Source: Daphnia carinata (taxonomy: Eukaryota; Arthropoda; Branchiopoda; Diplostraca; Daphniidae). Taken from it: 64,000 bases of DNA. The stretch is from the NCBI RefSeq assembly GCF_022539665.2, contig NW_026712515.1, forward strand, positions 1 to 64,000, in the 5' to 3' direction. The notes beneath the pieces were generated by a model that was not told the DNA's origin, made no database searches, and saw only the letters and a program-made list of their open reading frames with translations. Position numbers and translations under genes: made by a program. The first letter of the stretch is position 1. Every line of letters begins with the position of its first letter. Positions 33,179 through 48,000 of this stretch are shown here, in pieces.

Positions 33179-36100
33179 ATGCCACCTCGCCGTCAACTGA
33201 CCGATACTGAAAAGGAGGAAAAAAATAAAAAACAAAGAGAAAAAAGAGCTCAAGAAGCTGCAGAGGCCAAGGAAAAGCGTTTAGAAGACAAAAGAAACAG
33301 GGCTAAATACCTCCGTGATGAGAATAAACGGACTTTAAATCAAGAAGATCTGGACCGCAAAAATGAAGAAGAAGAAAATAGAAAGAGACTGCGTCAAACG
33401 AAAAACGAAACAGAAAGGCCAGCACGACTAAACGTTGAGGCTGAAAAAAGAGGAGAGAGTCGATCTAATGAACCAGAAGAAGTGCAACAAGATTGGCTAC
33501 GAGAGCAAGCATTGCGACAGCAATCCCTGCGTGAAGAAGAAAACGAAGAAGAAAAACGTGCAAGGCTACAGGACAAAGCAAAACGGCAGCAAACTCTGCG
33601 CATGGCTGAAACTGTTGAAGACAGGAAGATAAGATTGATCGAAGATAACTTGCGACATCGACTCCAACGCGAACGATGTACAGCAGAAGAGAGACTTTCA
33701 CGTGCAACGCTGGATCGATTGCGTCACCAAATGTATCTCATCGATGAAACGCATGAAGAGGCTGAGGCACGGCGGGAATTCAACAGAGAACAGACTGCCA
33801 GCTACAGAGCGGTTGAGATAGAAGACGAGACAGAAGAAAGACGAGAAGAAAGTCGTATACGGATGGAAACACTCCGTGAGGAGCAAGACGAAGACGAAGA
33901 ATTACTTCGCGCAATAAACGCATTGGAACATGCAGAGATTATGGCTCTTGAAACAGAAGAAGAACGCACTTTCCGCGAACAGTTGTTAGCTGCCCGCAAC
34001 CGCGATGGAGTACCGAGAACTCATCGTGCGGCTTGCAAAATCTTTGTTACTGAAGAGAGCGTTCCATTGCATGAGTGTGGGGATATGGATATTTTGTGCG
34101 GAGAATGTAATGCCATACATTTCAAGGGTGAGCAACCAACAGACAAGAAATTTACTCAATGCTGCGGAAAAGGCAAGGTAATTCTTCCACCTCCAAAGGA
34201 GTGCCCTCAACCGCTGGCTAAACTGTTGCAGAACGACCATCCAAAGGCTAAAGCGTTCATGACCAAGATCCGCAGCTACAACAGCGCACACGCTTTTGCA
34301 TCGTTGGGAGCAAATATTTCATCACCAACAGGGCGTGGACCCTATTGTTTCAGAATCCACGGTCAAGTGTACCACAACACCACAACCGTCGGTCCTAATA
34401 CGAACAATCCCAAGTACGCCGATCTTTATTTCATTGACGCTGCTCAGGCCAGCGAGTTCAGATCCAGTTTCTCATCAAATGCAGGGTGCTGCAGGAACTT
34501 AATGGAAGAATTGGACGCAATGCTTCGAGAAAAGAATCCATACGCAGCCATTTATAAGATGATGCGTCAAGTGCTTGAAGAAGAATACCGCCGAGCCCAA
34601 CATGAGAATCTCCCGCATCAAACAGTGGGTATGATCATCAGCAGTGATCGGAAAAATCTCGACAAAAGACGTTACAACAGCCCGATGATAAACGAGATTG
34701 CAGTAATTTTCAAAAGCTCTAACGGTGAGCCGCCAGCGAAAAGGGATATCCGGGGCCATCTCTTTATTCCAGTCGTGGGGAGAAAATTTATACAAATAGA
34801 CACACAACAACCCATGTGCGACCCCATGACTTACCCTTTGCTATTTCCTAACGGGGACGACGGATGGCATGTTAACATGCCTTATAGCAGAACCACACGT
34901 CGCGAAAGAGAGGAAACAGCAGCGCAAGCATTGGATGGGAATGAAGAGGACGAATTCAATTTCCAAAGGCTCAACGAAATACTGCAGATGGTAAATCCAC
35001 CATTAGAAGCCGTTGATGGTAACGACCCGTTAGTGGAAGAACCAGAACCGGAACCAGACGAGCAAATTGATAACGACGAAAATGATCCACAGCGATTGAA
35101 TCGTGGCGGAGGAAAACGGAAGAGGGTGACGCAGTGTGAATTTTACAGCTTTCTGATATCGATTAGGAATTACTTTAACAACGTCTTGGCCGGCGGACCA
35201 CTCACTCAGCAATGGTTGGTAGATTCTTACGTCAAAATTGAAGCCAACCGCGTGAAGTACATCCGCGAACATCAGGCAGAACTTCACGTGGCTCAATACG
35301 ATGGTCTCTTGGACTACATAAACAATCGTGCAGAACGAGAAAACTTGACGGTCGGATCATTTCACGTTCTACCATCGAGTTTCATCGGTAGTCCAAGAGC
35401 GATGAAGCAAGCGTACCAAGATGCAATGGCTATCTGCGGAAAATTTGGCAAACCCATATTTTTCTTGACGTTCACCTGCAACCCCAAGTGGAAAGAGATC
35501 ACGGCCAACATTCCCAGTCATCTGACGTCGTCTGATCGACCCGATATAGTAGCAAGAGTATTTCGACAAAAGATGATTGAGTTGGTCAACGACATTGAAA
35601 AGCGCCAGGTGTTGGGATTTGCAACTGCACGGATACACGTCGTTGAATTTCAAAAGCGAGGATTGCCCCACTGCCACATGCTTATTTGGATCGACAAGCG
35701 TGACGCCCCCGCTACAGCAGAAGATGTCGATGCAACTATCAGCGCAGAAATTCCAGAAAGAACTACGCATCCGAGACTGTATAAAATCGTCATGGCCCAC
35801 ATGATTCACGGTCCATGTGGGTTAATCAACAAAAAGTCCCCTTGCATGGACGGAGACCGATGCTCAAAGTCTTTCCCAAAGCAACACAGCCAAGAGACCA
35901 TAGTCAACGACAACGGCTATCCTACTTATAGGCGACGAGATACAGGAGTTGTACATTACTTGAAACGAGGACAGATGGATTTCACAGTGGACAACAGATG
36001 GGTTGTTCCCTACAACCCTTGGTTATTGCTCAAGTTTGATTCCCACATCAACCTCGAATATTGCGCTTCCATCGTCAGCGTCAAGTACATCTTCAAGTAC

Positions 36101-38497
36101 GTCTACAAAGGGTATGACTGTCTGAAAATAGATCAAAAAGTGGGAACATATCAGCTCGAAGACGGGGACAAACCCAGGGTGGAGTGGGACGAAATAACAT
36201 CCCATCTTGATACGCGGTACGTCAGCGCCCCAGAAGCTTGTTGGCGAATATTCAAGTTTCCACTTTCTGACCGTTCGCACGCCATCTATCGCCTGGCCGT
36301 CCATTTGCCTCGAGAACAGCCCGTCTTTTTCCAGCCAGGAAACGAAATGCAAGCCGCCATGAATGCCGCCTCGAGAGATACCAACCTGACTGCTTACTTC
36401 AAGTTGAATTGCATCGATGAAGACGCCCGTCAATATTTCTACAGAGAAATACCCCACCATTACGTTTTCGTCAAGAAAACCAATTCGTGGAAACGTCGGG
36501 CGAAAAGGGCGAAGATCATCGGTCGCCTATACACGGTTGGCGTACGGCAAGTTGAACGTTATTGCCTTCGGTTGCTTCTCATCAACGTCAAGGGGCCAAC
36601 GAGCTTCGAAGATCTTCGAACGATTGACCAGGTTGTCCATCCTACATTCAAAGCTGCAGCAATAGCTTGGAATTTGTTGGAAGATGACATCGCTTGGGCT
36701 AGAGCCATGGAAGAAGCGGCAGCATTTCAAATGCCTCTTCAGCTGAGGCAGCTCTTTGTCGACATTTGCCTCTTCTGCAATCCCTCTGACGCTCTGCATC
36801 TCTTTGAAACCAACCTGACCCATCTGATGGAAGACTTCATAAACAGCGGACTCGAAGTCAACGTGGCCAAGAATTTGACGTTGAAATGGATTCAGGATAA
36901 GTTACGTCTCCACAATCAGACCATGGAAGATCTCTCCTTGCCTATTCCTGATTTCTATCTGATAAACCAAATGATCGATGTTCAGATAGAAGAAAACAAC
37001 GAAAACACTCGAACAGAAAAGAGAATGATTGGCGAAATGCTGCTGGCTCAACTCAACGACGGGCAACGCGCTGCCTTTAATCAAATAATGGCTGCCGTTA
37101 ACGATGTCGACAACTTACATCCGCGACAGTATTTTCTGGATGGTCCTGGAGGAACGGGAAAGACTTTTCTCTACAACACCCTCATAACCGTCCTACAAGG
37201 CCAAGGAAAGCAAGTCATCGCAGTGGCTTCAACAGGGATCGCATCGACTTTGTTGCTAGACGGGTCAACTTACCATTCTCAATTTAAGATTTACCCTCCA
37301 ATAACAGAGACGACAAGGTCGAAAATCGAAGAAGGAAGCTACAGTGCGCAAATGATCAGGAACGCCAGCCTTATAATTTCGGACGAAGCTACCATGAAAA
37401 CCAACCACGCCCTCGACGCGCTCAATCATCTTTTCCAAACCGTCATGAATAATGGTGTTGAACCCTATGGTGGTAAAGTTCTCTTGCTCGGTGGGGATTT
37501 TAGGCAGTGCTTGCCCGTTGTGAGACACGGAAACAGAGTCAAAGTCATGGAAGCGACCATCATCAACAACGCTACCTGGCATCTTTTCCGACAGCTTCGA
37601 TTAGTGCAGAACATGCGCACCGAAGCCAGTAGTCAAGATTTCGCCGATTGGCTTATTCGACTCGGAGACGGATCCTTGCAACAAACACCGCGACTCAACG
37701 ACCCAGAACTCATCGAAATTCCGCAAGACTTTCTCAACATTCGAACAACTTTGATCGAACACGTATTTGGAAATCCATCGGATCTCTTAAACGAAGGCGT
37801 GACTGAACAAATTTGTAACCGAGCTATCTTATGCCCCAAGAACGAAGATTGTCTCAGGATCAACGACAAGATTATTGGAGAGATGCCTGGCGCACTTAAA
37901 GTCTGCAAAAGTATTGACACCATCGATTCAGAGGACCCAGAAGAAATATCCAACTACCCTCCAGAAATTTTAAACACCTTCAACGTGTCTGGGTTACCTA
38001 CGCACCAACTCAAACTGAAAATAGGAGCTATCGTCATTCTCCTAAAGAACATTGACTCGCGACAGGGACTTTGTAACGGCACGAGGCTCATCCTCAAGGC
38101 ACTCCGCGAGAACCTCATTGTAGCAGAAATCGCGGCCGGGAAACACAAAGGGCACAATGTCTTCCTCCCACGGATGTCCATGTCTCCCACCGACTCTGAC
38201 TTGCCCTTCAAACTCAAGAGGTTGCAGTTCCCTGTACTTGTGGCTTTTGCCATGACCATAAACAAGTCGCAGGGACAGACCTTCGACCGAGTTGGGATCT
38301 ACCTTCCGAAAGCCGTTTTTAGCCATGGACAGCTTTACGTTGCATTCTCGCGGGCGACGTCAAGACAAGGTGTCAAGGTTCAGTGCGAAGAAACCGAGAA
38401 ACAAGGCAAACTGCTTAGAAATCTTCCGCATTCTACGGCAGAAGAGAAAAACAAAGTATTCACCAAAAACGTTGTTTACAAGGAAGTTCTTCTTTAG
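33179..38497 (+). CDS. Helitron Rep/helicase (rolling-circle transposase with Pif1-like helicase)
   Basis: 1772 residues from the ATG at 33179 (GAGATGC context); the frame opens slightly upstream without an ATG. Residues 1-285 are a highly charged Glu/Arg/Lys-rich helical region. A Cys-rich zinc-binding segment follows (about 290-350, with CGECNAIHF and CCGKGK). The Helitron-like N domain leads into the HUH endonuclease: [15 protein letters not shown] around 825-840 carries the two metal-binding His, and [12 protein letters not shown] around 970 carries the catalytic Tyr region. The C-terminal third is a superfamily-1 Pif1-type helicase: Walker A GPGGTGKT about 1322, ISDEAT about 1399, [10 protein letters not shown] about 1438, [12 protein letters not shown] about 1695 and [10 protein letters not shown] about 1720. 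All core motifs are present without stop or frameshift, so autonomy is plausible. A canonical Helitron 3' end lies about 590 bp downstream on the same strand. Confidence 0.95.
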   Translation: MPPRRQLTDTEKEEKNKKQREKRAQEAAEAKEKRLEDKRNRAKYLRDENKRTLNQEDLDRKNEEEENRKRLRQTKNETERPARLNVEAEKRGESRSNEPEEVQQDWLREQALRQQSLREEENEEEKRARLQDKAKRQQTLRMAETVEDRKIRLIEDNLRHRLQRERCTAEERLSRATLDRLRHQMYLIDETHEEAEARREFNREQTASYRAVEIEDETEERREESRIRMETLREEQDEDEELLRAINALEHAEIMALETEEERTFREQLLAARNRDGVPRTHRAACKIFVTEESVPLHECGDMDILCGECNAIHFKGEQPTDKKFTQCCGKGKVILPPPKECPQPLAKLLQNDHPKAKAFMTKIRSYNSAHAFASLGANISSPTGRGPYCFRIHGQVYHNTTTVGPNTNNPKYADLYFIDAAQASEFRSSFSSNAGCCRNLMEELDAMLREKNPYAAIYKMMRQVLEEEYRRAQHENLPHQTVGMIISSDRKNLDKRRYNSPMINEIAVIFKSSNGEPPAKRDIRGHLFIPVVGRKFIQIDTQQPMCDPMTYPLLFPNGDDGWHVNMPYSRTTRREREETAAQALDGNEEDEFNFQRLNEILQMVNPPLEAVDGNDPLVEEPEPEPDEQIDNDENDPQRLNRGGGKRKRVTQCEFYSFLISIRNYFNNVLAGGPLTQQWLVDSYVKIEANRVKYIREHQAELHVAQYDGLLDYINNRAERENLTVGSFHVLPSSFIGSPRAMKQAYQDAMAICGKFGKPIFFLTFTCNPKWKEITANIPSHLTSSDRPDIVARVFRQKMIELVNDIEKRQVLGFATARIHVVEFQKRGLPHCHMLIWIDKRDAPATAEDVDATISAEIPERTTHPRLYKIVMAHMIHGPCGLINKKSPCMDGDRCSKSFPKQHSQETIVNDNGYPTYRRRDTGVVHYLKRGQMDFTVDNRWVVPYNPWLLLKFDSHINLEYCASIVSVKYIFKYVYKGYDCLKIDQKVGTYQLEDGDKPRVEWDEITSHLDTRYVSAPEACWRIFKFPLSDRSHAIYRLAVHLPREQPVFFQPGNEMQAAMNAASRDTNLTAYFKLNCIDEDARQYFYREIPHHYVFVKKTNSWKRRAKRAKIIGRLYTVGVRQVERYCLRLLLINVKGPTSFEDLRTIDQVVHPTFKAAAIAWNLLEDDIAWARAMEEAAAFQMPLQLRQLFVDICLFCNPSDALHLFETNLTHLMEDFINSGLEVNVAKNLTLKWIQDKLRLHNQTMEDLSLPIPDFYLINQMIDVQIEENNENTRTEKRMIGEMLLAQLNDGQRAAFNQIMAAVNDVDNLHPRQYFLDGPGGTGKTFLYNTLITVLQGQGKQVIAVASTGIASTLLLDGSTYHSQFKIYPPITETTRSKIEEGSYSAQMIRNASLIISDEATMKTNHALDALNHLFQTVMNNGVEPYGGKVLLLGGDFRQCLPVVRHGNRVKVMEATIINNATWHLFRQLRLVQNMRTEASSQDFADWLIRLGDGSLQQTPRLNDPELIEIPQDFLNIRTTLIEHVFGNPSDLLNEGVTEQICNRAILCPKNEDCLRINDKIIGEMPGALKVCKSIDTIDSEDPEEISNYPPEILNTFNVSGLPTHQLKLKIGAIVILLKNIDSRQGLCNGTRLILKALRENLIVAEIAAGKHKGHNVFLPRMSMSPTDSDLPFKLKRLQFPVLVAFAMTINKSQGQTFDRVGIYLPKAVFSHGQLYVAFSRATSRQGVKVQCEETEKQGKLLRNLPHSTAEEKNKVFTKNVVYKEVLL

Positions 38498-39057
38498 TAG
38501 TAAGCCGCCAAAAAACGAAAAAATCAACGACCCATTGATATCGACAAACATAAAAAACAGGAACTAACTTCCGCCTGCGTCTACGGACCAAAAAAGGAGC
38601 ACGGGCATGGCCTTGGGGGCAGTTCCCAAGCGCGCTCAACCGTGAATTGTCTATTTATTTTCTTTGACGAAACAAATGGTAGGCGCACACTATACATGAT
38701 TGAATAGATGAAAAGTGATTTTTTTTCTAGCTGCGAAAGAGGTTCCACTGCCTGCTAAACGGCTTAATCTGCCTCCAGTTAGGGTTAGCCTTTTTTTCCC
38801 TCTTTCCATCGTCTTCCGCCATCAGTACGAATGAAAATCTACGTCACACTCGACTATGGGGGAAAAGGTTTGACTATTTGAAAAGGGTTCAAGTGTCTCC
38901 TACTGGGATTAACCTTTCTTTTATTTTCATCAGGCGGTTGTTGTACATGAACAAGAGAAAAACGAAAAATAGGTAGCAAAAATCAAATAAGAAGACAGAA
39001 ATCGCTGAAATATACAATACCATAGGGCAGATACTTAAAACTAGACTCTACCTATTA
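38498..39057 (+). other. Helitron 3' non-coding region
   Basis: No gene. It contains two blocks (about 38736-38790 and 38850-38917) resembling, in direct orientation, the 20-bp repeats and following sequence at the left edge (18825-18955). A likely 3' UTR; no clear AATAAA. Confidence 0.45.
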
Positions 39058-39086
39058 CCGTCCTGGGACGGGCCGCCATATACTAG
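39058..39086 (+). terminator. Helitron 3' terminus: hairpin plus CTAG
   Basis: The palindrome CCGTCC-TG-GGACGG (39058-39071) is followed by 11 nt and CTAG at 39083-39086. The next base, T at 39087, is the first satellite base (TAGTGTTATAG). This matches the known Helitron end rule: a hairpin about 10 nt before a CTRR end, inserted before T. Confidence 0.85.
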
Positions 39087-42000
39087 TAGTGTTATAGAAT
39101 CAGTTTCTATATCTACATTCAAACAACATCAAATATACGTGTATTCAATGTGAATATAGTGTTATAGAATCAGTTTCAATATCTACATTCAAACAGCATG
39201 AAATATACGTGTATTCAATGTGAATATAGTGTTATAGAATCAGTTTCTTTATCTACATTCAAACAAAATCAAATATACGTGTATTCAATGTGAATATAGT
39301 GTTATAGAATCAGTTTCAATATCTACATTCAAACAACATGAAATATACGTGTATTCAATGTGAATATAGTGTTATAGAATCAGTTTTAATATCTACATTC
39401 AAACAGCATCAAATATACGTGTATTCAATGTGAATATATTGTTATAGAATCAGTTTCAATATCTACATCCAAACAGCATCAAATATACGTGTATTCAATG
39501 TGAATATAGTGTTATAGAATCAGTTTCAATATCTACATTCAAACAGCATCAAATATACGTGTATTCATTGTGAATATAGTGTTATAGAATCAGTTTCAAT
39601 ATCTACCTTCAAACAGCATCAAATATACGTGTATTCAATGTGAATATAGTGTTATAGAATCAGTTTCAATATCTACATTCAAACAGCATGAAATATACGT
39701 GTATTCAATGTGAATATAGTGTAATACAGTGAGTTTCAATATCTACATTCAAACAGCATCAAATATACGTGTATTCAATGTGAATATAGTGTTATAGAAT
39801 CAGTTTCAATATCTACATTCAAACAGCATCAAATATACGTGTATTCAATGTGAATATAGTGTAATACAGTGAGTTTCAATATCTACATTCAAACAGCATG
39901 AAATATACGTTTATTCAATGTGAATATAGTGTTATAGAATCAGTTTCAATATCTACATTCAAACAGCATCAAATATACGTGTATTCAATGTGAATATAGT
40001 GTTATAGAATCAGTTTCAATATCTACATTCAAACAGCATCAAATATACGTGTATTCAATGTGAATATAGTGTTATAGAATCAGTTTCAATATCTACATTC
40101 AAACAGCATCAAATATACGTGTATTCAATGTGAATATAGTGTTATAGAATCAGTTTCAATATCTACATTCAAACAGCATCAAATATACGTGTATTCAATG
40201 TGAATATAGTGTAATACAGTGAGTTTCAATATCTACATTCAAACAGCATCAAATATACGTGTATTCAATGTGAATATAGTGTTATAGAATCAGTTTCAAT
40301 ATCTACATTCAAACAGCATCAAATATACGTGTATTCAATGTGAATATAGTGTAATACAATCAGTTTCAATATCTACATTCAAACAGCATCAAATATACGT
40401 GTATTCAATGTGAATATAGTGTTATAGAATCAGTTTCAATATCTACATTCAAACAGCATCAAATATACGTGTATTCAATGTGAATATAGTGTTATAGAAT
40501 CAGTTTCAATATCTACATTCAAACAGCATCAAATATACGTGTATTCAATGTGAATATAGTGTTATAGAATCAGTTTCAATATCTACATTCAAACAGCATC
40601 AAATATACGTGTATTCAATGTGAATATAGTGTTATAGAATCAGTTTCAATATCTACATTCAAACAGCATCAAATATACGTGTATTCAATGTGAATATAGT
40701 GTTATAGAATCAGTTTCAATATCTACATTCAAACAGCATCAAATATACGTGTATTCAATGTGAATATAGTGTTATAGAATCAGTTTCAATATCTACATTC
40801 AAACAGCATGAAATATACGTGTATTCAATGTGAATATAGTGTTATAGAATCAGTTTCAATATCTACATTCAAACAGCATGAAATATACGTGTATTCAATG
40901 TGAATATAGTGTTATAGAATCAGTTTCAATATCTACATTCAAACAGCATCAAATATACGTGTATTCAATGTGAATATAGTGTTATAGAATCAGTTTCAAT
41001 ATCTACATTCAAACAGCATCAAATATACGTGTATTCAATGTGAATATAGTGTTATAGAATCAGTTTCAATATCTACATTCAAACAGCATGAAATATACGT
41101 GTATTCAATGTGAATATAGTGTTATAGAATCAGTTTCAATATCTACATTCAAACAGCATCAAATATACGTGTATTCAATGTGAATATAGTGTTATAGAAT
41201 CAGTTTCAATATCTACATTCAAACAGCATCAAATATACGTGTATTCAATGTGAATATAGTGTTATAGAATCAGTTTCAATATCTACATTCAAACAGCATC
41301 AAATATACGTGTATTCAATGTGAATATAGTGTTATAGAATCAGTTTCAATATCTACATTCAAACAGCATCAAATATACGTGTATTCAATGTGAATATAGT
41401 GTTATAGAATCAGTTTCAATATCTACATTCAAACAGCATCAAATATACGTGTATTCAATGTGAATATAGTGTTATAGAATCAGTTTCAATATCTACATTC
41501 AAACAGCATCAAATATACGTGTATTCAATGTGAATATAGTGTTATAGAATCAGTTTCAATATCTACATTCAAACAGCATCAAATATACGTGTATTCAATG
41601 TGAATATAGTGTTATAGAATCAGTTTCAATATCTACATTCAAACAGCATCAAATATACGTGTATTCAATGTGAATATAGTGTTATAGAATCAGTTTCAAT
41701 ATCTACATTCAAACAGCATCAAATATACGTGTATTCAATGTGAATATAGTGTTATAGAATCAGTTTCAATATCTACATTCAAACAGCATCAAATATACGT
41801 GTATTCAATGTGAATATAGTGTTATAGAATCAGTTTCAATATCTACATTCAAACAGCATCAAATATACGTGTATTCAATGTGAATATAGTGTTATAGAAG
41901 TCAGTTTCAATATCTACATTCAAACAGCATCAAATATACGTGTATTCAATGTGAATATAGTGTTATAGAATCAGTTTCAATATCTACATTCAAACAGCAT

Positions 42001-45000
42001 GAAATATACGTGTATTCAATGTGAATATAGTGTTATAGAATCAGTTTCAATATCTACATTCAAACAGCATGAAATATACGTGTATTCAATGTGAATATAG
42101 TGTTATAGAATCAGTTTCAATATCTACATTCAAACAGCATCAAATATACGTGTATTCAATGTGAATATAGTGTAATAGAATCAGTTTCAATATCTACATT
42201 CAAACAGCATCAAATATACGTGTATTCAATGTGAATATAGTGTTATAGAATCAGTTTCAATATCTACATTCAAACAGCATCAAATATACGTGTATTCAAT
42301 GTGAATATAGTGTTATAGAATCAGTTTCAATATCTACATTTATAGTGTATAGAATCAATTTCAATATCTACATTCAAACAGCATCAAATATACGTGTATT
42401 CAATGTGAATATAGTGTTATAGAATCAGTTTCAATATCTACATTCAAACAGCATCAAATATACGTGTATTCAATGTGAATATAGTGTTATAGAATCAGTT
42501 TCAATATCTACATTCAAACAGCATCAAATATACGTGTATTCAATGTGAATATAGTGTAATAGAATGAGTTTCAATATCTACATTCAAACAGCATCAAATA
42601 TACGTGTATTCAATGTGAATATAGTGTTATAGAATCAGTTTCAATATCTACATTCAAACAGCATCAAATATACGTGTATTCAATGTGAATATAGTGTTAT
42701 AGAATCAGTTTCAATATCTACATTCAAACAGCATCAAAAATATAGTGTGAAATATACGTGTATTCAATGTGAATATAGTTTCAATATCAGTTTCAATACA
42801 GCATGAAATATACGTATACGTATTCAATGTGAATATAGTGTTATAGAATCAGTTTCAATATCTACATTCAAACAGCATGAAATATACGTGTATTCAATGT
42901 GAATATAGTGTTATAGAATCAGTTTCAATATCTACATTCAAACAGCATCAAATATACGTGTATTCAATGTGAATATAGTGTTATAGAATCAGTTTCAATA
43001 TCTACATTCAAACAGCATCAAATATACGTGTATTCAATGTGAATATAGTGTTATAGAATCAGTTTCAATATCTACATTCAAACAGCATCAAATATACGTG
43101 TATTCAATGTGAATATAGTGTTATAGAATCAGTTTCAATATCTACATTCAAACAGCATCAAATATACGTGTATTCAATGTGAATATAGTGTTATAGAATC
43201 AGTTTCAATATCTACATTCAAACAGCATCAAATATACGTGTATTCAATGTGAATATAGTGTTATAGAATCAGTTTCAATATCTACATTCAAACAGCATCA
43301 AATATACGTGTATTCAATGTGAATATAGTGTTATAGAATCAGTTTCAATATCTACATTCAAACAGCATCAAATATACGTGTATTCAATGTGAATATAGTG
43401 TTATAGAATCAGTTTCAATATCTACATTCAAACAGCATGAAATATACGTGTATTCAATGTGAATATAGTGTTATAGAATCAGTTTCAATATCTACATTCA
43501 AACAGCATGAAATATACGTGTATTCAATGTGAATATAGTGTTATAGAATCAGTTTCAATATATACATTCAAACAGCATCAAATATACGTGTATTCAATGT
43601 GAATATAGTGTTATAGAATCAGTTTCAATGATCTACATTGAAACAGCATTATTATTCAATGTGTTATAGAATCTGTTTCAATATCTACATTCAAACAGCA
43701 TGAAATATACGTGTATTCAATGTGAATATAGTGTTATAGAATCAGTTTCAATATCTACATTCAAACAGCATCAAATATACGTGTATTCAATGTGAATATA
43801 GTGTTATAGAATCAGTTTCAATATCTACATTCAAACAGCATCAAATATACGTGTATTCAATGTGAATATAGTGTTATAGAATCAGTTTCAATATCTACAT
43901 TCAAACAGCATCAAATATACGTGTATTCAATGTGAATATAGTGTTATAGAATCAGTTTCAATATCTACATTCAAACAGCATCAAATATACGTGTATTCAA
44001 TGTGAATATAGTGTAAGACAGTGAGTTTCAATATCTACATTCAAACAGCATGAAATATACGTGTATTCAATGTGAATATAGTGTTATAGAATCAGTTTCA
44101 ATATCTACATTCAAACAGCATCAAATATACGTGTATTCAATGTGAATATAGTGTTATAGAATCAGTTTCAATATCTACATTCAAACAGCATCAAATATAC
44201 GTGTATTCAATGTGAATATAGTGTTATAGAATCAGTTTCAATATCTACATTCAAACAGCATCAAATATACGTGTATTCAATGTGAATATAGTGTTATAGA
44301 ATCAGTTTCAATATCTACATTTCAAACAGCATCAAATATACGTGTATTCAATGTGAATATAGTGTTATAGAATCAGTTTCAATATCTACATTCAAACAGC
44401 ATCAAATATACGTGTATTCAATGTGAATATAGTGTTATAGAATCAGTTTCAATATCTACATTCAAACAGCATGAAATATACGTGTATTCAATGTGAATAT
44501 AGTGTTATAGAATCAGTTTCAATATCTACATTCAAACAGCATCAAATATACGTGTATTCAATGTGAATATAGTGTTATAGAATCAGTTTCAATATCTACA
44601 TTCAAACAGCATGAAATATACGTGTATTCAATGTGAATATAGTGTTATAGAATCAGTTTCAATATCTACATTCAAACAGCATCAAATATACGTGTATTCA
44701 ATGTGAATATAGTGTTATAGAATCAGTTTCAATATCTACATTCAAACAGCATCAAATATACGTGTATTCAATGTGAATATAGTGTTATAGAATCAGTTTC
44801 AATATCTACATTCAAACAGCATCAAATATACGTGTATTCAATGTGAATATAGTGTTATAGAATCAGTTTCAATATCTACATTCAAACAGCATCAAATATA
44901 CGTGTATTCAATGTGAATATAGTGTTATAGAATCAGTTTCAATATCTACATTCAAACAGCATCAAATATACGTGTATTCAATGTGAATATAGTGTTATAG

Positions 45001-48000
45001 AATCAGTTTCAATATCTACATTCAAACAGCATCAAATATACGTGTATTCAATGTGAATATAGTGTTATAGAATCAGTTTCAATATCTACATTCAAACAGC
45101 ATCAAATATACGTGTATTCAATGTGAATATAGTGTTATAGAATCAGTTTCAATATCTACATTCAAACAGCATCAAATATACGTGTATTCAATGTGAATAT
45201 AGTGTTATAGAATCAGTTTCAATATCTACATTCAAACAGCATCAAATATACGTGTATTCAATGTGAATATAGTGTTATAGAATCAGTTTCAATATCTACA
45301 TTCAAACAGCATCAAATATACGTGTATTCAATGTGAATATAGTGTTATAGAATCAGTTTCAATATCTACATTCAAACAGCATCAAATATACGTGTATTCA
45401 ATGTGAATATAGTGTTATAGAATCAGTTTCAATATCTACATTCAAACAGCATCAAATATACGTGTATTCAATGTGAATATAGTGTTATAGAATCAGTTTC
45501 AATATCTACATTCAAACAGCATCAAATATACGTGTATTCAATGTGAATATAGTGTTATAGAATCAGTTTCAATATCTACATTCAAACAGCATCAAATATA
45601 CGTGTATTCAATGTGAATATAGTGTAAGCAGTGAGTTTCAATATCTACATTCAAACAGCATGAAATATACGTGTATTCAATGTGAATATAGTGTTATAGA
45701 ATCAGTTTCAATATCTACATTCAAACAGCATCAAATATACGTGTATTCAATGTGAATATAGTGTTATAGAATCAGTTTCAATATCTACATTCAAACAGCA
45801 TCAAATATACGTGTATTCAATGTGAATATAGTGTTATAGAATCAGTTTCAATATCTACATTCAAACAGCATCAAATATACGTGTATTCAATGTGAATATA
45901 GTGTTATAGAATGAGTTTCAATATCTACATTCAAACAGCATGAAATATACGTGTATTCAATGTGAATATAGTGTTATAGAATCAGTTTCAATATCTACAT
46001 TCAAACAGCATCAAATATACGTGTATTCAATGTGAATATAGTGTTATAGAATCAGTTTCAATATCTACATTCAAACAGCATCAAATATACGTGTATTCAA
46101 TGTTAATATAGTGTGATACAGTGAGTTTAATATCTACATTCAAACAGCATCAAATATACGTGTATTCAATGTGAATATAGTGTTATAGAATCAGTTTCAA
46201 TATCTACATTCAAACAGCATCAAATATACGTGTATTCAATGTGAATATAGTGTTATAGAATCAGTTTCAATATCTACATTCAAACAGCATGAAATATACG
46301 TGTATTCAATGTGAATATAGTGTTATAGAATCAGTTTCAATATCTACATTCAAACAGCATCAAATATACGTGTATTCAATGTGAATATAGTGTTATAGAA
46401 TCAGTTTCAATATCTACATTCAAACAGCATCAAATATACGTGTATTCAATGTGAATATAGTGTTATAGAATCAGTTTCAATATCTACATTCAAACAGCAT
46501 GAAATATACGTGTATTCAATGTGAATATAGTGTTATAGAATCAGTTTCAATATCTACATTCAAACAGCATCAAATATACGTGTATTCAATGTGAATATAG
46601 TGTTATAGAATCAGTTTCAATATCTACATTCAAACAGCATCAAATATACGTGTATTCAATGTGAATATAGTGTTATAGAATCAGTTTCAATATCTACATT
46701 CAAACAGCATCAAATATACGTGTATTCAATGTGAATATAGTGTTATAGAATCAGTTTCAATATCTACATTCAAACAGCATCAAATATACGTGTATTCAAT
46801 GTGAATATAGTGTTATAGAATCAGTTTCAATATCTACATTCAAACAGCATCAAATATACGTGTATTCAATGTGAATATAGTGTTATAGAATCAGTTTCAA
46901 TATCTACATTCAAACAGCATCAAATATACGTGTATTCAATGTGAATATAGTGTTATAGAATCAGTTTCAATATCTACATTCAAACAGCATCAAATATACG
47001 TGTATTCAATGTGAATATAGTGTTATAGAATCAGTTTCAATATCTACATTCAAACAGCATCAAATATACGTGTATTCAATGTGAATATAGTGTTATAGAA
47101 TCAGTTTCAATATCTACATTCAAACAGCATCAAATTACGTGTATTCAATGTGAATATAGTGTTATAGAATCAGTTTCAATATCTACATTCAAACAGCATC
47201 AAATATACGTGTATTCAATGTGAATATAGTGTTATAGAATCAGTTTCAATATCTACATTCAAACAGCATCAAATATACGTGTATTCAATGTGAATATAGT
47301 GTTATAGAATCAGTTTCAATATCTACATTCAAACAGCATCAAATTACGTGTATTCAATATCTACATTCAAACAGCATGAAATATACGTGTATTCAATGTG
47401 AATATAGTGTTATAGAATCAGTTTCAATATCTACATTCAAACAGCATCAAATATACGTGTATTCAATGTGAATATAGTGTTATAGAATCAGTTTCAATAT
47501 CTACATTCAAACAGCATCAAATATACGTGTATTCAATGTGAATATAGTGTTATAGAATCAGTTTCAATATCTACATTCAAACAGCATCAAATATACGTGT
47601 ATTCAATGTGAATATAGTGTTATAGAATCAGTTTCAATATCTACATTCAAACAGCATCAAATATACGTGTATTCAATGTGAATATAGTGTTATAGAATCA
47701 GTTTCAATATCTACATTCAAACAGCATCAAATATACGTGTATTCAATGTGAATATAGTGTTATAGAATCAGTTTCAATATCTACATTCAAACAGCATCAA
47801 ATATACGTGTATTCAATGTGAATATAGTGTTATAGAATCAGTTTCAATATCTACATTCAAACAGCATCAAATATACGTGTATTCAATGTGAATATAGTGT
47901 TATAGAATCAGTTTCAATATCTACATTCAAACAGCATCAAATATACGTGTATTCAATGTGAATATAGTGTTATAGAATCAGTTTCAATATCTACATTCAA

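Larger units (their letters stand above)
18822..39086 (+). mobile_element. Helitron-bounded composite insertion in the satellite
   Basis: This non-satellite segment ends on the right with a textbook Helitron terminus: a GC-rich palindrome at 39058-39071 (CCGTCC-TG-GGACGG), an 11-nt spacer, then CTAG at 39083-39086 followed by a T of the satellite. An autonomous-type Rep/helicase ORF lies inside on the same strand at 33179-38497. The left edge is less clear. A possible 5' TC lies at 18824-18825 but is preceded by T, not A, and the satellite phase jumps by about 27 bp (modulo 70) across the insertion, so the 5' end may be eroded or misplaced. A 9.2-kb CACTA-like element (21391-30590) is nested inside; without it the Helitron would be about 11 kb. 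Confidence 0.65.

Noticed and set aside
33394-38567. Multiple antisense and alternate-frame ORFs across the Helitron gene
   Set aside because: They overlap a single well-motifed 1772-residue protein and show no domain or composition of their own.
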